Source of the DNA: Coriaria nepalensis
Lineage: Eukaryota; Streptophyta; Magnoliopsida; Cucurbitales; Coriariaceae
Length of the DNA: 64,000 nt
Direction: 5' to 3'
Assembly (NCBI GenBank): GCA_027186245.1
Contig: CP114489.1
Location: 937,501-1,001,500, forward strand
Below the pieces are notes generated by a model. The model saw only the letters and a list, made by a program, of their open reading frames with translations, was not told the DNA's origin and did not search any database. Each line of letters begins with the position of its first letter. Position 1 is the first letter of the stretch. This document shows, piece after piece, positions 12,029 to 22,311 of the stretch. A program made the position numbers and the translations under genes.

Positions 12029-13668
12029 ATGGCTACCTCACTCTTTCCTCTCCTCCTCATTTCCATCTTCCTCCTCCACCACCTTCCCTTCTCCGTCGCC
12101 AACCACCACAAACTCAACGTCCTGACATCAGGAAAACTCTTCGACGCCACCCCACCCATCAACCCCACGGCCCCAACTCTCTGCTTCGAAGTAACAAAAC
12201 CCATCGAATTGCCCAACACAAAACCGTGCTCCCACCTCGTTCTTCAACACGATTTCGCCTACACTTATGGAAAACCTCCCGTTCTCGCTGACTACACCCC
12301 TCCCTCAAATTGCCCATCAAGGAACTTCTCTAAGATCGTGCTCGAATGGAAAGCTGCGTCTAAAGGCAGACAATATGACCGCATTTTTGGCGTTTGGCTG
12401 AGCGACGTTGAGCTTCTACGCAGCTGCACGGCGGAGCCAATGCCCAATGGGATTATCTGAACAGTCGAAAAGGACATTACAAGGTATTATTCGCTGCTAT
12501 TGAGGAATCAAACTCTTGCTGTTTATATGGGTAATGTTGTTGATAGTACTTATACTGGAGTTTACCATGTGAATATAACCTTTCGATTTTATCCTGCTAA
12601 GAAAAAGTCTGAAGCTTTAATCTCTGGGTACAATTCTAGAGCGGATTTGATCTTACCCATTTCTCGAAACTTACCGCCGAATGATGGGTTGTGGTTTGAA
12701 AATGAGAATGCGACTGATTCCGCGGTGAAAAGTTCAAAATCCCTCAAAATGCCTACAGGGCTTTTTGAAAGTTTGTCTTTTCATGAAAATGATGAGTTTT
12801 GGTATGGGAATCTTCCAAACGATTGCATTGCTGCTAATAACCTTTCCAATACACCCGGAAATGGCCCTTTTCGGGAAGTTATAGTCAGTCCTGACAGCAC
12901 AATTGTAGGTTCAGTTTGGCCCTCTGCTGTTATTTATACTGGAGGATTGAATCCTCTGTTATGGAGACCTATAACTGGAATTGGATCTTTCAATCTTCCT
13001 TCATACGATATCAAAATTACTCCCTTTTTAGGGAATTTAACGGATGAGAAAGCTCACGAGTTTGATTTTAGTGTCACAAATGCCTCGAATGTGTGGTATA
13101 TATATATGCAAATCTTCATCCTTGGTTAGATGACAAGAGCAGGAAAATTGAAAGAAAGCTTTTAAAGCACACCTCTCTACCCCTTCTTTTTTCAGCTGGA
13201 TCTAATTTCACCAGATCGAATCGAACATTCTCGACTGGTGTAAGAAGGGCAATTTCATCAACGGGGTGGGTGAAATCTTCTTACGGGAATATCACGACTA
13301 GTTCGGCTCAAGATTTCGATTACAGTAACGTAATGGTGATGGGAAATAATGGACGTATGCAGATTGTGAACCAGACGATTCATTTCAACGGTTCAGTTTA
13401 CTCCAAGAATGCATCTGATTATGTTCACTCATTCAAATCAAACAAGACCTTTCCCTTGTATTTGTACCCAAACGCCGAAGATCAAGATGAAACAAGTTTT
13501 TTAATTGTTTCAAACCTGACGCTAGAGTTTGATGAGATGAGATCTGATGGGTTTGGATCCTCAGTCAGCTTGTTAAGGAACTTGCAGAGTGGAAAGGGTT
13601 CAATAGTTGTGAAGGGCGACCTGGAGTAGTGTATAATTACGAGGAAGGTAATGAAAAATCATGTTACT
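12029..13668 (+). pseudogene. Decayed tandem copy of PNGase A
   Basis: This is a tandem duplicate of the PNGase A gene upstream, still close to it in DNA and retaining start codon and signal peptide. The first break is at 12458-12460, where the tryptophan codon of the intact copy is TGA. A cluster of small deletions around 12735-12775 alters about a dozen residues but restores the frame. An expansion of a TA run at about 13093-13107 adds two bases and shifts the frame. Near 13629 a short deletion brings in a stop, and similarity to the intact copy stops at about 13668. The 3' flank reappears at about 14101, so about 150 bases of the coding end were replaced by unrelated DNA. The product, if made, would be a 143-residue fragment with no active domain. 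Confidence 0.93.
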
Positions 13669-14100
13669 CATCACAAAAGGTAATGAAAAATAATTTTATT
13701 GATAAAAAGAAATGACAAAAGTGAGACTTGAACTCATATTATCTCACATAAGAATTAAAAAAATTTAGACTAAGTACCTTGAATCATTAAATTATTCTAA
13801 TTTTATGAACAAATAATTAGAAATCATATTGACTTAATTATTCATCACGTTTGATCGTATGAATTGAATGAAAATTAGATTCGTGCCCTATTTGAAAGTT
13901 AAGAACAAATGGCCATTAGTGTTTGCCACCCCTATCTACGGCAATAGTCCCTCGGACTCAGAAAGTAATAATGAAAATGGCTAACCCAATAGAAGCGGCC
14001 GCTGCCACCATTGGAACCACTAAAGTAAATGATTGACCCATGATATCATCCAAAAAGTTTGAATTCACTGCTAATAACATTGATTCAATTGGCCTCCACC
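13669..14100. other. Foreign filler replacing the end of the PNGase A duplicate
   Basis: By comparison with the intact copy, about 150 bases of coding DNA (about 11469-11617 there) are missing here and about 430 unrelated bases are present instead. A 13-base stretch, GGTAATGAAAAAT, occurs both just before the junction (13648-13660) and just inside it (13680-13692), which suggests microhomology at the join. The right part is a mitochondrial fragment (13937-14092). The left part includes a possible decayed tRNA-derived SINE on the - strand: reverse-complemented around 13715-13740 it contains GAGTTCAAGTCTCAC, similar to a Pol III B box. That SINE reading is weak. Confidence 0.75.
13937..14092 (-). 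pseudogene. nad4L: Nuclear copy of mitochondrial nad4L fragment (numt)
   Basis: Read on the - strand, the sequence encodes MLLAVNSNF, then LDDIMGQ, then [10 protein letters not shown], a stop, and VRGTIAV. This follows the order of the plant mitochondrial complex I subunit NAD4L, where the equivalent end reads ITFRVRGTIAV. The stop is a CGA-to-TGA change, and six codons between the NF and LDD segments are missing. The fragment covers roughly the second half of the gene and lacks start and end. The changes suggest an old insertion. It lies antisense to the surrounding PNGase A pseudogene and is part of the filler. Confidence 0.85.
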
Positions 14101-14357
14101 CTTGTTTTCATGTTTAGATTGTTTTTTCTTCATTACCTCTGAGAACACTTCTTTTGTAAGGTTTTTTGTATATGTCCACAGGGTCTTTGTCTGTTCATGA
14201 ATGTATATGTTTGCTTAACTTAAATTTGTTATTTTTAGACCAGAATTGCACTGTTTATAGCGTTGTGACGACGTGTCGTTTTGGTTTAAAAATATTAAAG
14301 CAAATGATACTCTTATCTATAAAGGATCAGACATCAGGGCGTTCCTGCACTGAGGAA

Positions 14358-16181
14358 ATGGAGATGGTAACTCAAGATATCTCTCTCTGCAAAACCCTAA
14401 ACCCATCATTCTCTCTCCTCCATTATTCATCTCTCAGACCATTCTCCAATCCTCTCCTTAAAACGCTAACTCTAAAACCTCTCAGGACCTCAAAACCTCT
14501 CTCCATCAAAACCTCTTACATAAACCATAACCCGCCATTTTCCCGCCAAAACCCGACATTCATCCGCGACGTCCGGACCTTCGCCGGACGCAGCAAGAAG
14601 AAACCAGGAGGTCCATCTCCGGGACGAATCGAGGGAAACGCCGAATACCGGCGAGAGTTAAAACGGAACGCTCGTCGGAAAAGCCAGAAGCTTGCAGAGT
14701 CACTCTTCTACCGCCTCAAAAACCCTAATCGAAATCACGCAGACAACTTCTCCGAAGATGAACTCCAACAAATCGGACTTGGATACGATAGAATGGTCCA
14801 GTTCATGGAAAAAGACGACCCCAATCTTCGTCACCCTTACGATTGGTACAAATACGGTGAATACGGGCCCTACTCATGGCGAGGAATCGTAGTAGGCGAT
14901 CCAATCCGTGGACGCTTCACTGATGAACGAGTCACAATAATCAGCGAAGTGAAAGATCATGAAGAGTGGGAGAAGATCGAGCAGTCTGAAATGGCTGCTG
15001 ATTTTGGCGAGAGAGTACAGAAATTGGATAAGACCAAAGGGCTTAGGTATTACTGGGTATTTGTTAGGCATCCAAAATGGAGAATTTCAGAGCTTCCGTG
15101 GCAGCAATGGAGTCTGGTAAGTGAAGTAGTGGTTGAAGCTGAGAAAAAAGAGAGACTAGATAAATGGAGTTTGATGGGTAGACTTGGAAACTTAACAAGG
15201 AAGATGATAACACAATGTGCAGCTTGGATTAGACCTGATGTAATCTATGTGAAGAGGCCGGTTTATCAATGCCGATTTGAGCCTCAAGATGATTTCTTTA
15301 AGGCAATAACTCTGTTCCTGGATCCAGGTTCAGAACAAGATTTTGTTTTTGAGTTGGAGAATGAAGATGGTAGGGTTGAATTGGTTACTTATTTTGGTGG
15401 TTTGTGTAAGATTGTTAAGGTGAGTCCTAAGGCATTTGTAGATGATGTAGTGAATGCTTATGAGAAGTTAAGCGATGAGAAAAAGTCCAAATGTTTGGAG
15501 TTTTTGCTGAGGAATCATCCTGTTCCATTGTTGCATCCTTATACGAAAGAATGGAAGGCTAAGTTGGAAGAAGAGGAGTTGGGTTGTGATGCTCCGGACG
15601 ATGATGATTTTGGAAGAAATAGAGACGGAGGTGAGAGGGAGGTTACGGATTGGATTGAGACGGATGGTGAAGAAGAAGAGGAGGTGGTTATAGATATGGA
15701 AGAAGGCCAAGAAGAAGAAGATGAAGAAGATGATGAAGAAGAAGAACAAGAAGAAGAGAAGTTGAATCCAGAAGAAGATGAGAAGTATTGGGATGAAGAG
15801 TTTAAGAAGGCAGTGAGTAGCTCTGAGGCAATGGAGAAGTTGGTGAAGAGAAGTGTGGAGATTTCTACTAAGTTTTATAACAAACAAATTGAGGTGATGG
15901 AGGAGGAGCATAGTAAGATGGAATCGGGAGGAGAAGAAGGGGAAGGGGATGGGAATGGGGATAGGGATGAGACTGAAATGAGAGGGAAAAGGGCGAAGGT
16001 GAAACCAGAGGAGTGGAAATATGCAGGGTACGGTCCATGGAGGAGGAGGATAAAGAAGAGTAGGATCCCCCCTGAGCTGTTTCTGAGGGCAGCTGTTAGA
16101 CCATTCACATATAGAAACCTTGTTAAGGAGATTGTTTTGATGAGACATGCTTTCTTAGATGGTGATATTGGTAGAGAATAA
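14358..16181 (+). CDS. EMB3120: EMB3120-like plastid-targeted protein
   Basis: A single-exon gene of 607 residues. The first 75 residues are rich in Ser, Pro, Lys and Arg and poor in acidic residues, like a chloroplast transit peptide. A conserved domain follows, with GRIEGNAEYRRELKRNARRK, RHPYDWYKYGEYGPYSWRG and LRYYWVFVRHPKWRISELPW. A strongly acidic Glu/Asp block lies at about residues 420-475, and the end holds KYAGYGPWRRRIKKSR. The closest protein I recall is Arabidopsis At3g14900 (EMBRYO DEFECTIVE 3120, about 611 residues), the neighbour of the Rab3GAP and PNGase A homologues there. Its biochemical role is not known to me; a part in plastid gene expression is only an inference. A second ATG two codons later is equally possible. 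The frame is open upstream to 14166, but that part is untranslated-looking. Confidence 0.88.
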   Translation: MEMVTQDISLCKTLNPSFSLLHYSSLRPFSNPLLKTLTLKPLRTSKPLSIKTSYINHNPPFSRQNPTFIRDVRTFAGRSKKKPGGPSPGRIEGNAEYRRELKRNARRKSQKLAESLFYRLKNPNRNHADNFSEDELQQIGLGYDRMVQFMEKDDPNLRHPYDWYKYGEYGPYSWRGIVVGDPIRGRFTDERVTIISEVKDHEEWEKIEQSEMAADFGERVQKLDKTKGLRYYWVFVRHPKWRISELPWQQWSLVSEVVVEAEKKERLDKWSLMGRLGNLTRKMITQCAAWIRPDVIYVKRPVYQCRFEPQDDFFKAITLFLDPGSEQDFVFELENEDGRVELVTYFGGLCKIVKVSPKAFVDDVVNAYEKLSDEKKSKCLEFLLRNHPVPLLHPYTKEWKAKLEEEELGCDAPDDDDFGRNRDGGEREVTDWIETDGEEEEEVVIDMEEGQEEEDEEDDEEEEQEEEKLNPEEDEKYWDEEFKKAVSSSEAMEKLVKRSVEISTKFYNKQIEVMEEEHSKMESGGEEGEGDGNGDRDETEMRGKRAKVKPEEWKYAGYGPWRRRIKKSRIPPELFLRAAVRPFTYRNLVKEIVLMRHAFLDGDIGRE

Positions 16182-16434
16182 AGCCCTCATTTTCTTTTTC
16201 CTTTCCCCCTTGTAAACGACTAGCAAGTAGTGAATTTTCATACAGTAGTGTGACCAAATGACTACATTTCTACATGGAAAAGAACATTGTTGGATAAGGT
16301 TAATTATAAACACTTGATTTACTAGTATTAATGTTTTTAATACAAAATATCATCAGCATCCATTAACAACGTTAGTAACATGGAATGAAACCGAAACAAA
16401 GCCTTGGGAAAAAAGCCGATCTCTTTCAAATTCA

Positions 16435-18442
16435 TTACAAACCAAAGTACTCCTCAGGGACATAAAACTTCAACCCAATGGCCTGCACCCAACAGAAATA
16501 CACATTTTATGTTACAGTCTAATCGGCTTTATCCAAACTATATTCAACAAAATCCATTCTTAAGCCTAACATTATCACCTGTGCAAATTTAATATCAGCA
16601 TCACTATGATCCCCAACTCGGCCAGCTGCATCGCCAACATAAAAGGACCTACAACAGCAATTGCGTAAGTCTTCCATGTGAAGAACTCATAGAAATAAAC
16701 AAAATAAGAACTAACTGGTCCATATCAATAGAGATGTCAGAGTTGAAGTGTTGCTCCATAATCCGCCACATCCCAGATCTCGGTTTTCTATATGGGTCTT
16801 CCACTCCACCCTCTGGTTTACTATTTCCACAAGCTACAAAAACCTGCAAGGCATAAATTACCTTTAAACCCCCTTGCAAAATTTAACACTAGTTTAAAAG
16901 ACACTTAAGAAATTAATGAGTTATTAAAAGCGAATGCAAATTATACCTGGATTGGGACCTTCACTCGCTCGATAAAGTTATTAAGGCGGCCAAGTTTTGA
17001 GTCCACAGCTGTCTGTCTCTTGTTCTTCCATCGCTCAATGTTGGCTTCATTAGTAAAGATTACCTAGTGAGGATGATTAGAGTTAGAAAGAAAGGAACAC
17101 AACCAATATAAACAGATTGCATTGGGGGTTTTTGATTTTTACGTAATTGTTATATAGTCGCATGGAATTCAGATACATACCAGCTTATAGCCATCGTTGT
17201 ACAAGCTCTGTAGCTTATTGGGTATTGAAAGAAACATGAGGGACCAAGCATCTGAACCTACTCTGGAATAAGAGCAACATGCATTGGATCAGGTAAGGAA
17301 AAAGAAACATATCCTAAATTGAAGTAGAGTTCAATCTTTGGCTATTACGCTGACTAAGATTAATAATAGTTATTGCTATTAAAGATGAGAAAACTTCAAA
17401 TATCAGATGCATGTTTTATTTTCTTCCAAGAAAAAGAAGTGTACCTATTAACAGATGTTTTTGCCAGACATCCATCAAAATCGAAAGCGGCAATTTTACT
17501 AGAATCATGCAGACCATCATCCTGAAAGAGTTAAAACTTTAACAAAGTAAGAGAATTTATTCACCCTTCTCCCAATCAAAGTAAGAGAATCAGTCGTTAA
17601 TAAGACTTATCTCACCCGTTCAAGAAATATGATAGTATGGAATGCCTTCCATTTTGGTAAAAGCTTAGCATCCTGATTGATGAAACAAACTCGTTAGAGA
17701 ACATGTTACTAGTATTTACGAGATATACATTGACAACTAAAGACTGACAAATTCATCTTCTTCAAAATCTGGGGAAAAAAGAGGCAGCAATAATACACCA
17801 GACCTTGTACTTCTCCTTGATATCAGAAACTGAAAGGACTATGTCTAAATTTGGTTGCTGATGAGACACAGATAACTACAGATATATTGGGGGAAAAAAA
17901 AGTCAAACGATGCATAGATTATGAGCAGTATAAGCCAAAATGTTTAAGTTACTAATCTATAACTCTCTGCTCTACCTTCGCTTTCTTCAAATCTCTATCC
18001 TCTACGTCATTTTCTCCATCTTCATCGCTGGCTCTGCGATTAAGCTTAGACTGGACAGTTCCAACAACCAGTTCCTTTATAGCTTCCTGATCACTACCCT
18101 GAAAGCACAACCTCATGAAGAAACATTTGAGCTTACAATATCAAAATGTGGTCCGTTTTCTAACTTCTCAAAAATCCCAGAAATTATAGTAATTTTCTAT
18201 CGATCCAATCAAACCTGTAACGATGAGAACCCTTTAATCGCCGTGACAGAACCAATCTGCGCCGAAGCAAAAGGAAAGCATTCAATGTGAAACCACTTAC
18301 AAGAATCGAAACCTCGCACGTCTCTGCTCTCCAGGCCCAGCCTCAAAGCCTTCGCATCAATTTTCTTCGAGCACTTCTTGCACGATGACCGACTCGATTT
18401 AGCGTACTCTGTAACAACTTTGCTGGAAGAAGAAGAAGACAT
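16435..18442 (-). CDS. ZDP: DNA 3'-phosphatase with one PARP-like zinc finger (ZDP type)
   Basis: This enzyme removes 3'-phosphates from DNA breaks so that polymerase and ligase can act; in Arabidopsis it works in base-excision repair and active DNA demethylation after ROS1. Ten exons on the - strand: 18215-18442, 17976-18098, 17804-17857, 17616-17672, 17445-17521, 17181-17262, 16947-17063, 16716-16843, 16579-16648 and 16435-16482, giving 327 residues. Residues about 9-75 form a PARP-type finger (CKKC, then HIEC). The HAD-family phosphatase begins with KIAAFDFDGCLAKT, whose two Asp are the nucleophile pair, and continues with VIFTNEANIERW, YRKPRSGMW, SFYVGDAAGR and DHSDADIKFA. Arabidopsis ZDP has three fingers and about twice the length, so this is a short form. 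It converges with the EMB3120-like gene, 253 bases apart. Confidence 0.93.
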
Positions 18443-18789
18443 TGCCGATTTTTCAACGGAGAAGCAGGGGAATCGTTTCGGATATCTGAAGCAGAGGCAA
18501 GTCAAACTTTTCGGGAAGAAAGCTTGATAATTGGGGAAGAGGAGGGGAAGGACAGAATTAGGGAAGGTTGTCAATTTGGAGATGATAAGCATGTCAGAAG
18601 AAATTAACACCTCCTTTTAAAACCAGTCATAAACCCTAAAAACCAGTTTCCCTCCTTTTTCTTGGAGGGTGGGTCAAATTCCCTCCTTTTTCAGTTAATT
18701 AATAAGAAAAAGGGAAATTAAAAAAAATGAGTGAGAGCCCATTTCTTTTTTAACTCCTTCTGTCGCTCGCTTGCTCTGAAAGATTGAAA
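18443..18789. other. Divergent spacer between ZDP and a decayed gene
   Basis: Shared upstream region of ZDP (leftward) and the broken gene to the right. The ZDP frame stays open without an in-frame stop up to about 18610, so an N-terminal extension rich in Phe, Leu and Ser, organelle-signal-like, is possible from a start near 18592, but the finger domain starts normally from 18442. No other feature is seen. Confidence 0.5.
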
Positions 18790-20482
18790 ATGAAGTTGTT
18801 TAACAATCATGCAGTGGATCCAAGCTATGAGCAAAATCTTCGAGACTCAAGGTTCTCTACATCCTTTCTCTCTGGCTTCAAGACCCTCCAGGGAGAAGAA
18901 ACCCTAACTCTCAACCTAATTCATCAGTCCCACATCCTGTCTCCATTTCCGCTCCGCCTCTTAAGAAGCGGAAGAGGGTCTCAAATCCTGAACCTGCGCC
19001 AGATTCCGGACTGGAATAGCCGTGCCTGGAACCTGTCGAAATCTCCGATCGTACGAACTCCGGTTGGCCAGCTATGAAACCTACTTTGGCTCAAGAGATT
19101 AAGCCGATATCTGCTGAAGATCGATCAAGGCGCACTGCATTGCGGATTCAGCACAAGATTACTGACATGTGCAGGGAATTCTTGGCTCGAGATCCTGATT
19201 CGGAAAGTTATGAGGATGATGAGTCTGACGAAGAAGAAGAATAAGATGAGGATGAGGATGATGAAGGTGATGATGAGGAGGAGGAGGCTGACAATGAACG
19301 TGATGATGGGGTAGAGGGAAGGAAAGAGTACAAGTTTTTTCTCAAGATTTTTATGGAGAATCATGAGCTGAGGGATTACTGAAAAGAACTATGAAATTGG
19401 GATTTTCTGTTGCCTAGTTTGTCAAGGGATAGGAAAGAAAAATTCCAGAAATAGGTGTAAGGATTGTCTTGCACTTGTTAATCATTCCATTTCCATATCA
19501 AAGACGGTGAATAGAAAAGCTCATAAGGCTTTTGGAAAAGTTATATGCAAGGTTCTTGGCTGGGATTTCAACAGGCTTCCAACCATTGTTTTGAATGGCG
19601 AACCACTCGGTCACTCCTTGGTAATTTCAATCCTCCATTTCTTGTATTGCTCTGTTTTATTGTGATTGTTGATTCTGTATGAAATTAGACTGTTCTGGTT
19701 ATATGATGATTGTATTGCAGGGAGATGGTAATGCTGATCAGGTTAATAATGGTCAGAAGGATGTTGCAAGTGTTTCTCTAAATGGTACTGATGATAGTGG
19801 ATTTGCGGAAGAAAAGGCAGCTTCTGATTCTCAGGTTTGTTTTCATATACATCAATGAAAAATGGGTTTAAATTTATGATGCTTTTATGTATAACAAATT
19901 ATGCTTTTATAACAGAGACTACCTTCTAATTGCTGTGGATTTCAGAGTTGTTTAAAGGAAGACGATGCTAGCAAAATCACAGGAAAGACAGTGGAAGCTA
20001 TTCCAGAAGAAACAGCAGACCAGCTGGTAAGACTATTTCTTTGAATTTGAAATTCCTCAGCTATCTTGTCAACTAAATACATAATCTGAATTACTCTGGT
20101 TTTTTTTTTTTTTTTAAATCCAATTCCTAGTACTACTTTATCTGAGTGCTACTTCAAAACTGAAATGTTTAATTGAGGAATCTTATGGGACTATTCCGGT
20201 CTCCACTTCTACAACACTTAAAGATTAGCACTACTCTTGCAGGCTCTAATGGAACCGGGTTAGTATAATGAAAAGATTCGCTTTGGAATGCAATCTACTT
20301 CCTCAGTATTGCATATCGGGTCTAACATGTACGAAGAAGGCGGCCCACCGGGCATAATCGGGCTGGTTATATCGGTAAAGCCTTTCTCTGGATTGGTACC
20401 ACCTTGTGGTACAAGGCAAACCACTAGGTTGTTTACTTGTTTCTGGGAAAGACTTAGTAGTACTGATCAAAATGGTAAATAG
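18790..20482 (+). pseudogene. Broken gene for an acidic plant protein with a Cys-pair segment
   Basis: Several reading frames, each short, encode one continuous protein-like text. It begins MKLFNNHAVDPSYEQNLRDSR, passes through a basic KKRKR segment, then EIKPISAEDRSRRTALRIQ, a long Asp/Glu run, RKEYKFFLKIFMENHEL, a CLVCQGIGKK segment like a zinc-binding pair, and VICKVLGWDFNRLPTIVLNG. The introns are still present (19621-19720, 19835-19945 and 20026-20242), so it is a decayed original or DNA-level duplicate, not a processed copy. Breaks: a frame change between 18880 and 18950, TAG at 19017, TAA at 19242, a deletion near 19378, and TAG in the last exon near 20260. I do not recognise a named family. 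An active relative elsewhere in the genome is likely. Confidence 0.75.
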
Positions 20483-20843
20483 TGCTAAAGTAGATTTTCT
20501 TTGTTTTTTGAAACTGTTCATCGAGGATTATGATAGTTTTAAATGCACGGGTACTTTAATCCTTCTGTTGTGTTAACATGTTAACTTCTTTCTTAAGTTT
20601 CCAAACATGAAGGTACTTTTATTGCTTGTCAGCAGATTAATAACTAAGAAAATCACTTTCTAATGACATATGTACAAGAACAACACATAAATCTGATCAA
20701 TAATGCAACTAGATGTTTATTCTTATTTACCTGAAATACTAAACATCAGAGGGGAGGGAACGTGTCTCTTGCTCCCACTCTTACTGTAACAATGTTCAAT
20801 CAGAAATCGAATCAGTAATCAGATTAGTTACAATCCAGATTGA
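20483..20843. other. Intergenic
   Basis: AT-rich DNA between two decayed genes that face each other; I see no coding or structural signal. Confidence 0.5.
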
Positions 20844-21736
20844 TTAATGTGAATTATGAACAATCTTCCCAACAATCACAGTAATGTCACCCTTCTTCCC
20901 TCCAACATGAACTTGCCCGTACTTTCTAGATTGTTCTGAAAACGGAGAATCTTTCGACTTATTCGTTGAGTTCCTCAAAGCCAGTTTGGCCAATTTCTCA
21001 GCAAACTTCCCCGCTTGAAAAATACCCAGATAATCACTCTTCAGAACATCCTCAATCTCACTCACATAAACATTATCAAACAAACGATCTGTCCCTGCTA
21101 TGATTATATCTCCTTATCTCGAAAGCCGAACCCAGTCCGTCACACCCTAAGCTATTCCCCAACTGAAATCGATTGTTGAACCGGTGCTGTTGAACCAGCG
21201 ACCGGAAAAACAACTTCTTGTTCCTAAACACCATGAACCCACTATCACCCACGTTAGCAGTGTAATGTGTTTCCCTCTAAACGTGATAATGCATGCAGTT
21301 GACGACCCTTTTGACTTGGTGTGCAAGTAAACTTTGGTCAACGTCTGTTTTGTGTCAACGTCCCTGAGTCTGACGCAATTGGACATGAGCTCTCGACCGT
21401 ATTCACCATAGTCTATGTTGCTTTTAGCCAACCACAAACGCCGTCTGCAACGCCGATTGTTTGCTTGGGGGTGGAGATGAAGTGGGCGTCTTCTCCCAAT
21501 GGCCTTGGCTTCTTGTCCTTGGTAAGGTAGTATGAGTCGCACTTCATCTTCAAGGGTTTGACCGTCATCAAGGCTTTGATCGCCTGTCCATACTGATGAC
21601 GATCAAAGGCTCCGATAAAAGGTGAGACTCCTTCCCGGATTGTAGTAACAACATTGTGGTCGTTGACATTAGCAGTGTTGGGCACTTCTGGTACAGATAC
21701 CCACTTGTCTTCTTCCCGTGCCATCTTCATAATCAT
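20844..21736 (-). pseudogene. Decayed PP2C-type protein phosphatase, intronless
   Basis: The - strand holds pieces of a PPM/PP2C phosphatase in order across frames: GEDAHFISTPKQTIGVADGV with the metal-binding Asp pattern, YGRELMSNCVRLRD, KGSSTACIITF, NVGDSGFMVF, IIIAGTDRLFDNVYVSEIEDVL and GGKKGDITVIVGKIV. The best family match is the plastid/mitochondrial PP2C group (PP2C 55/80 type). Frame changes occur near 21413-21430, near 21240, and between 21060 and 21150 where several residues are also lost. The usual TDGLFDN motif has become TDRLFDN. No intron is evident, so it may be a processed copy, but I cannot show a poly-A tail or target-site duplication. It is unlikely to make an active enzyme. 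Confidence 0.85.
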
Positions 21737-22311
21737 CTTGATCGAGCAGAGAGAGGAGCAGCGAAAAAGGAAATAATTTTTAGGTTTAATTAATAGAAAA
21801 AATAAATACTATTAAAATAAATACAAGAACAAGAGATAGGGTCGGCTGTTTTTGGTCGATAAGCCTCGCCGACACGTCGTCTCTTTTGTATGTACATGTG
21901 TCGCTCTGCATGTTGCATGAAACAACTGTATGGACACCGTAAGTATCTCTCTAAAATTTGAAAGATAAAACTGAAAGTAGCAGCCTCGTTTTCAACAATC
22001 TGACGAAATCTATAGCATGTGTTTTATTTTTTGGTCATTCATTCCAAAACTATATATTAATCGATAATGATGATGACGCGGTGAGAATGATGACCATGAT
22101 TCAAAAACTATTATATGAATCGATAATTATCTACTAATTTTGATTCAGAAAACACTTACAGTACGTTCAGCTGGTTACAAGTTAGTTAATCAACGCATGC
22201 ATGCAAACAAAATTGATTGATTAGCATCTTAGACCTACATAAGAAACCCTAATAGGATTAACGATTATAAATAAATACAACATACAAAACTTTTGATAGA
22301 GATCAGAAAAA
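21737..22311. other. Intergenic, DOG1-like gene 3' side
   Basis: AT-rich region holding the 5' flank of the decayed PP2C and the 3' flank of the DOG1-like gene. ATGCATGCATG at about 22195-22205 resembles an RY-type seed element (CATGCA). No gene is seen. Confidence 0.5.

Noticed and set aside
15468..16148. Long open frame of 226 codons on the - strand
   Set aside because: It is the antisense shadow of the acidic repeat-rich part of the EMB3120-like gene; its Phe/Leu/Ile composition mirrors GAA and GAT codons.
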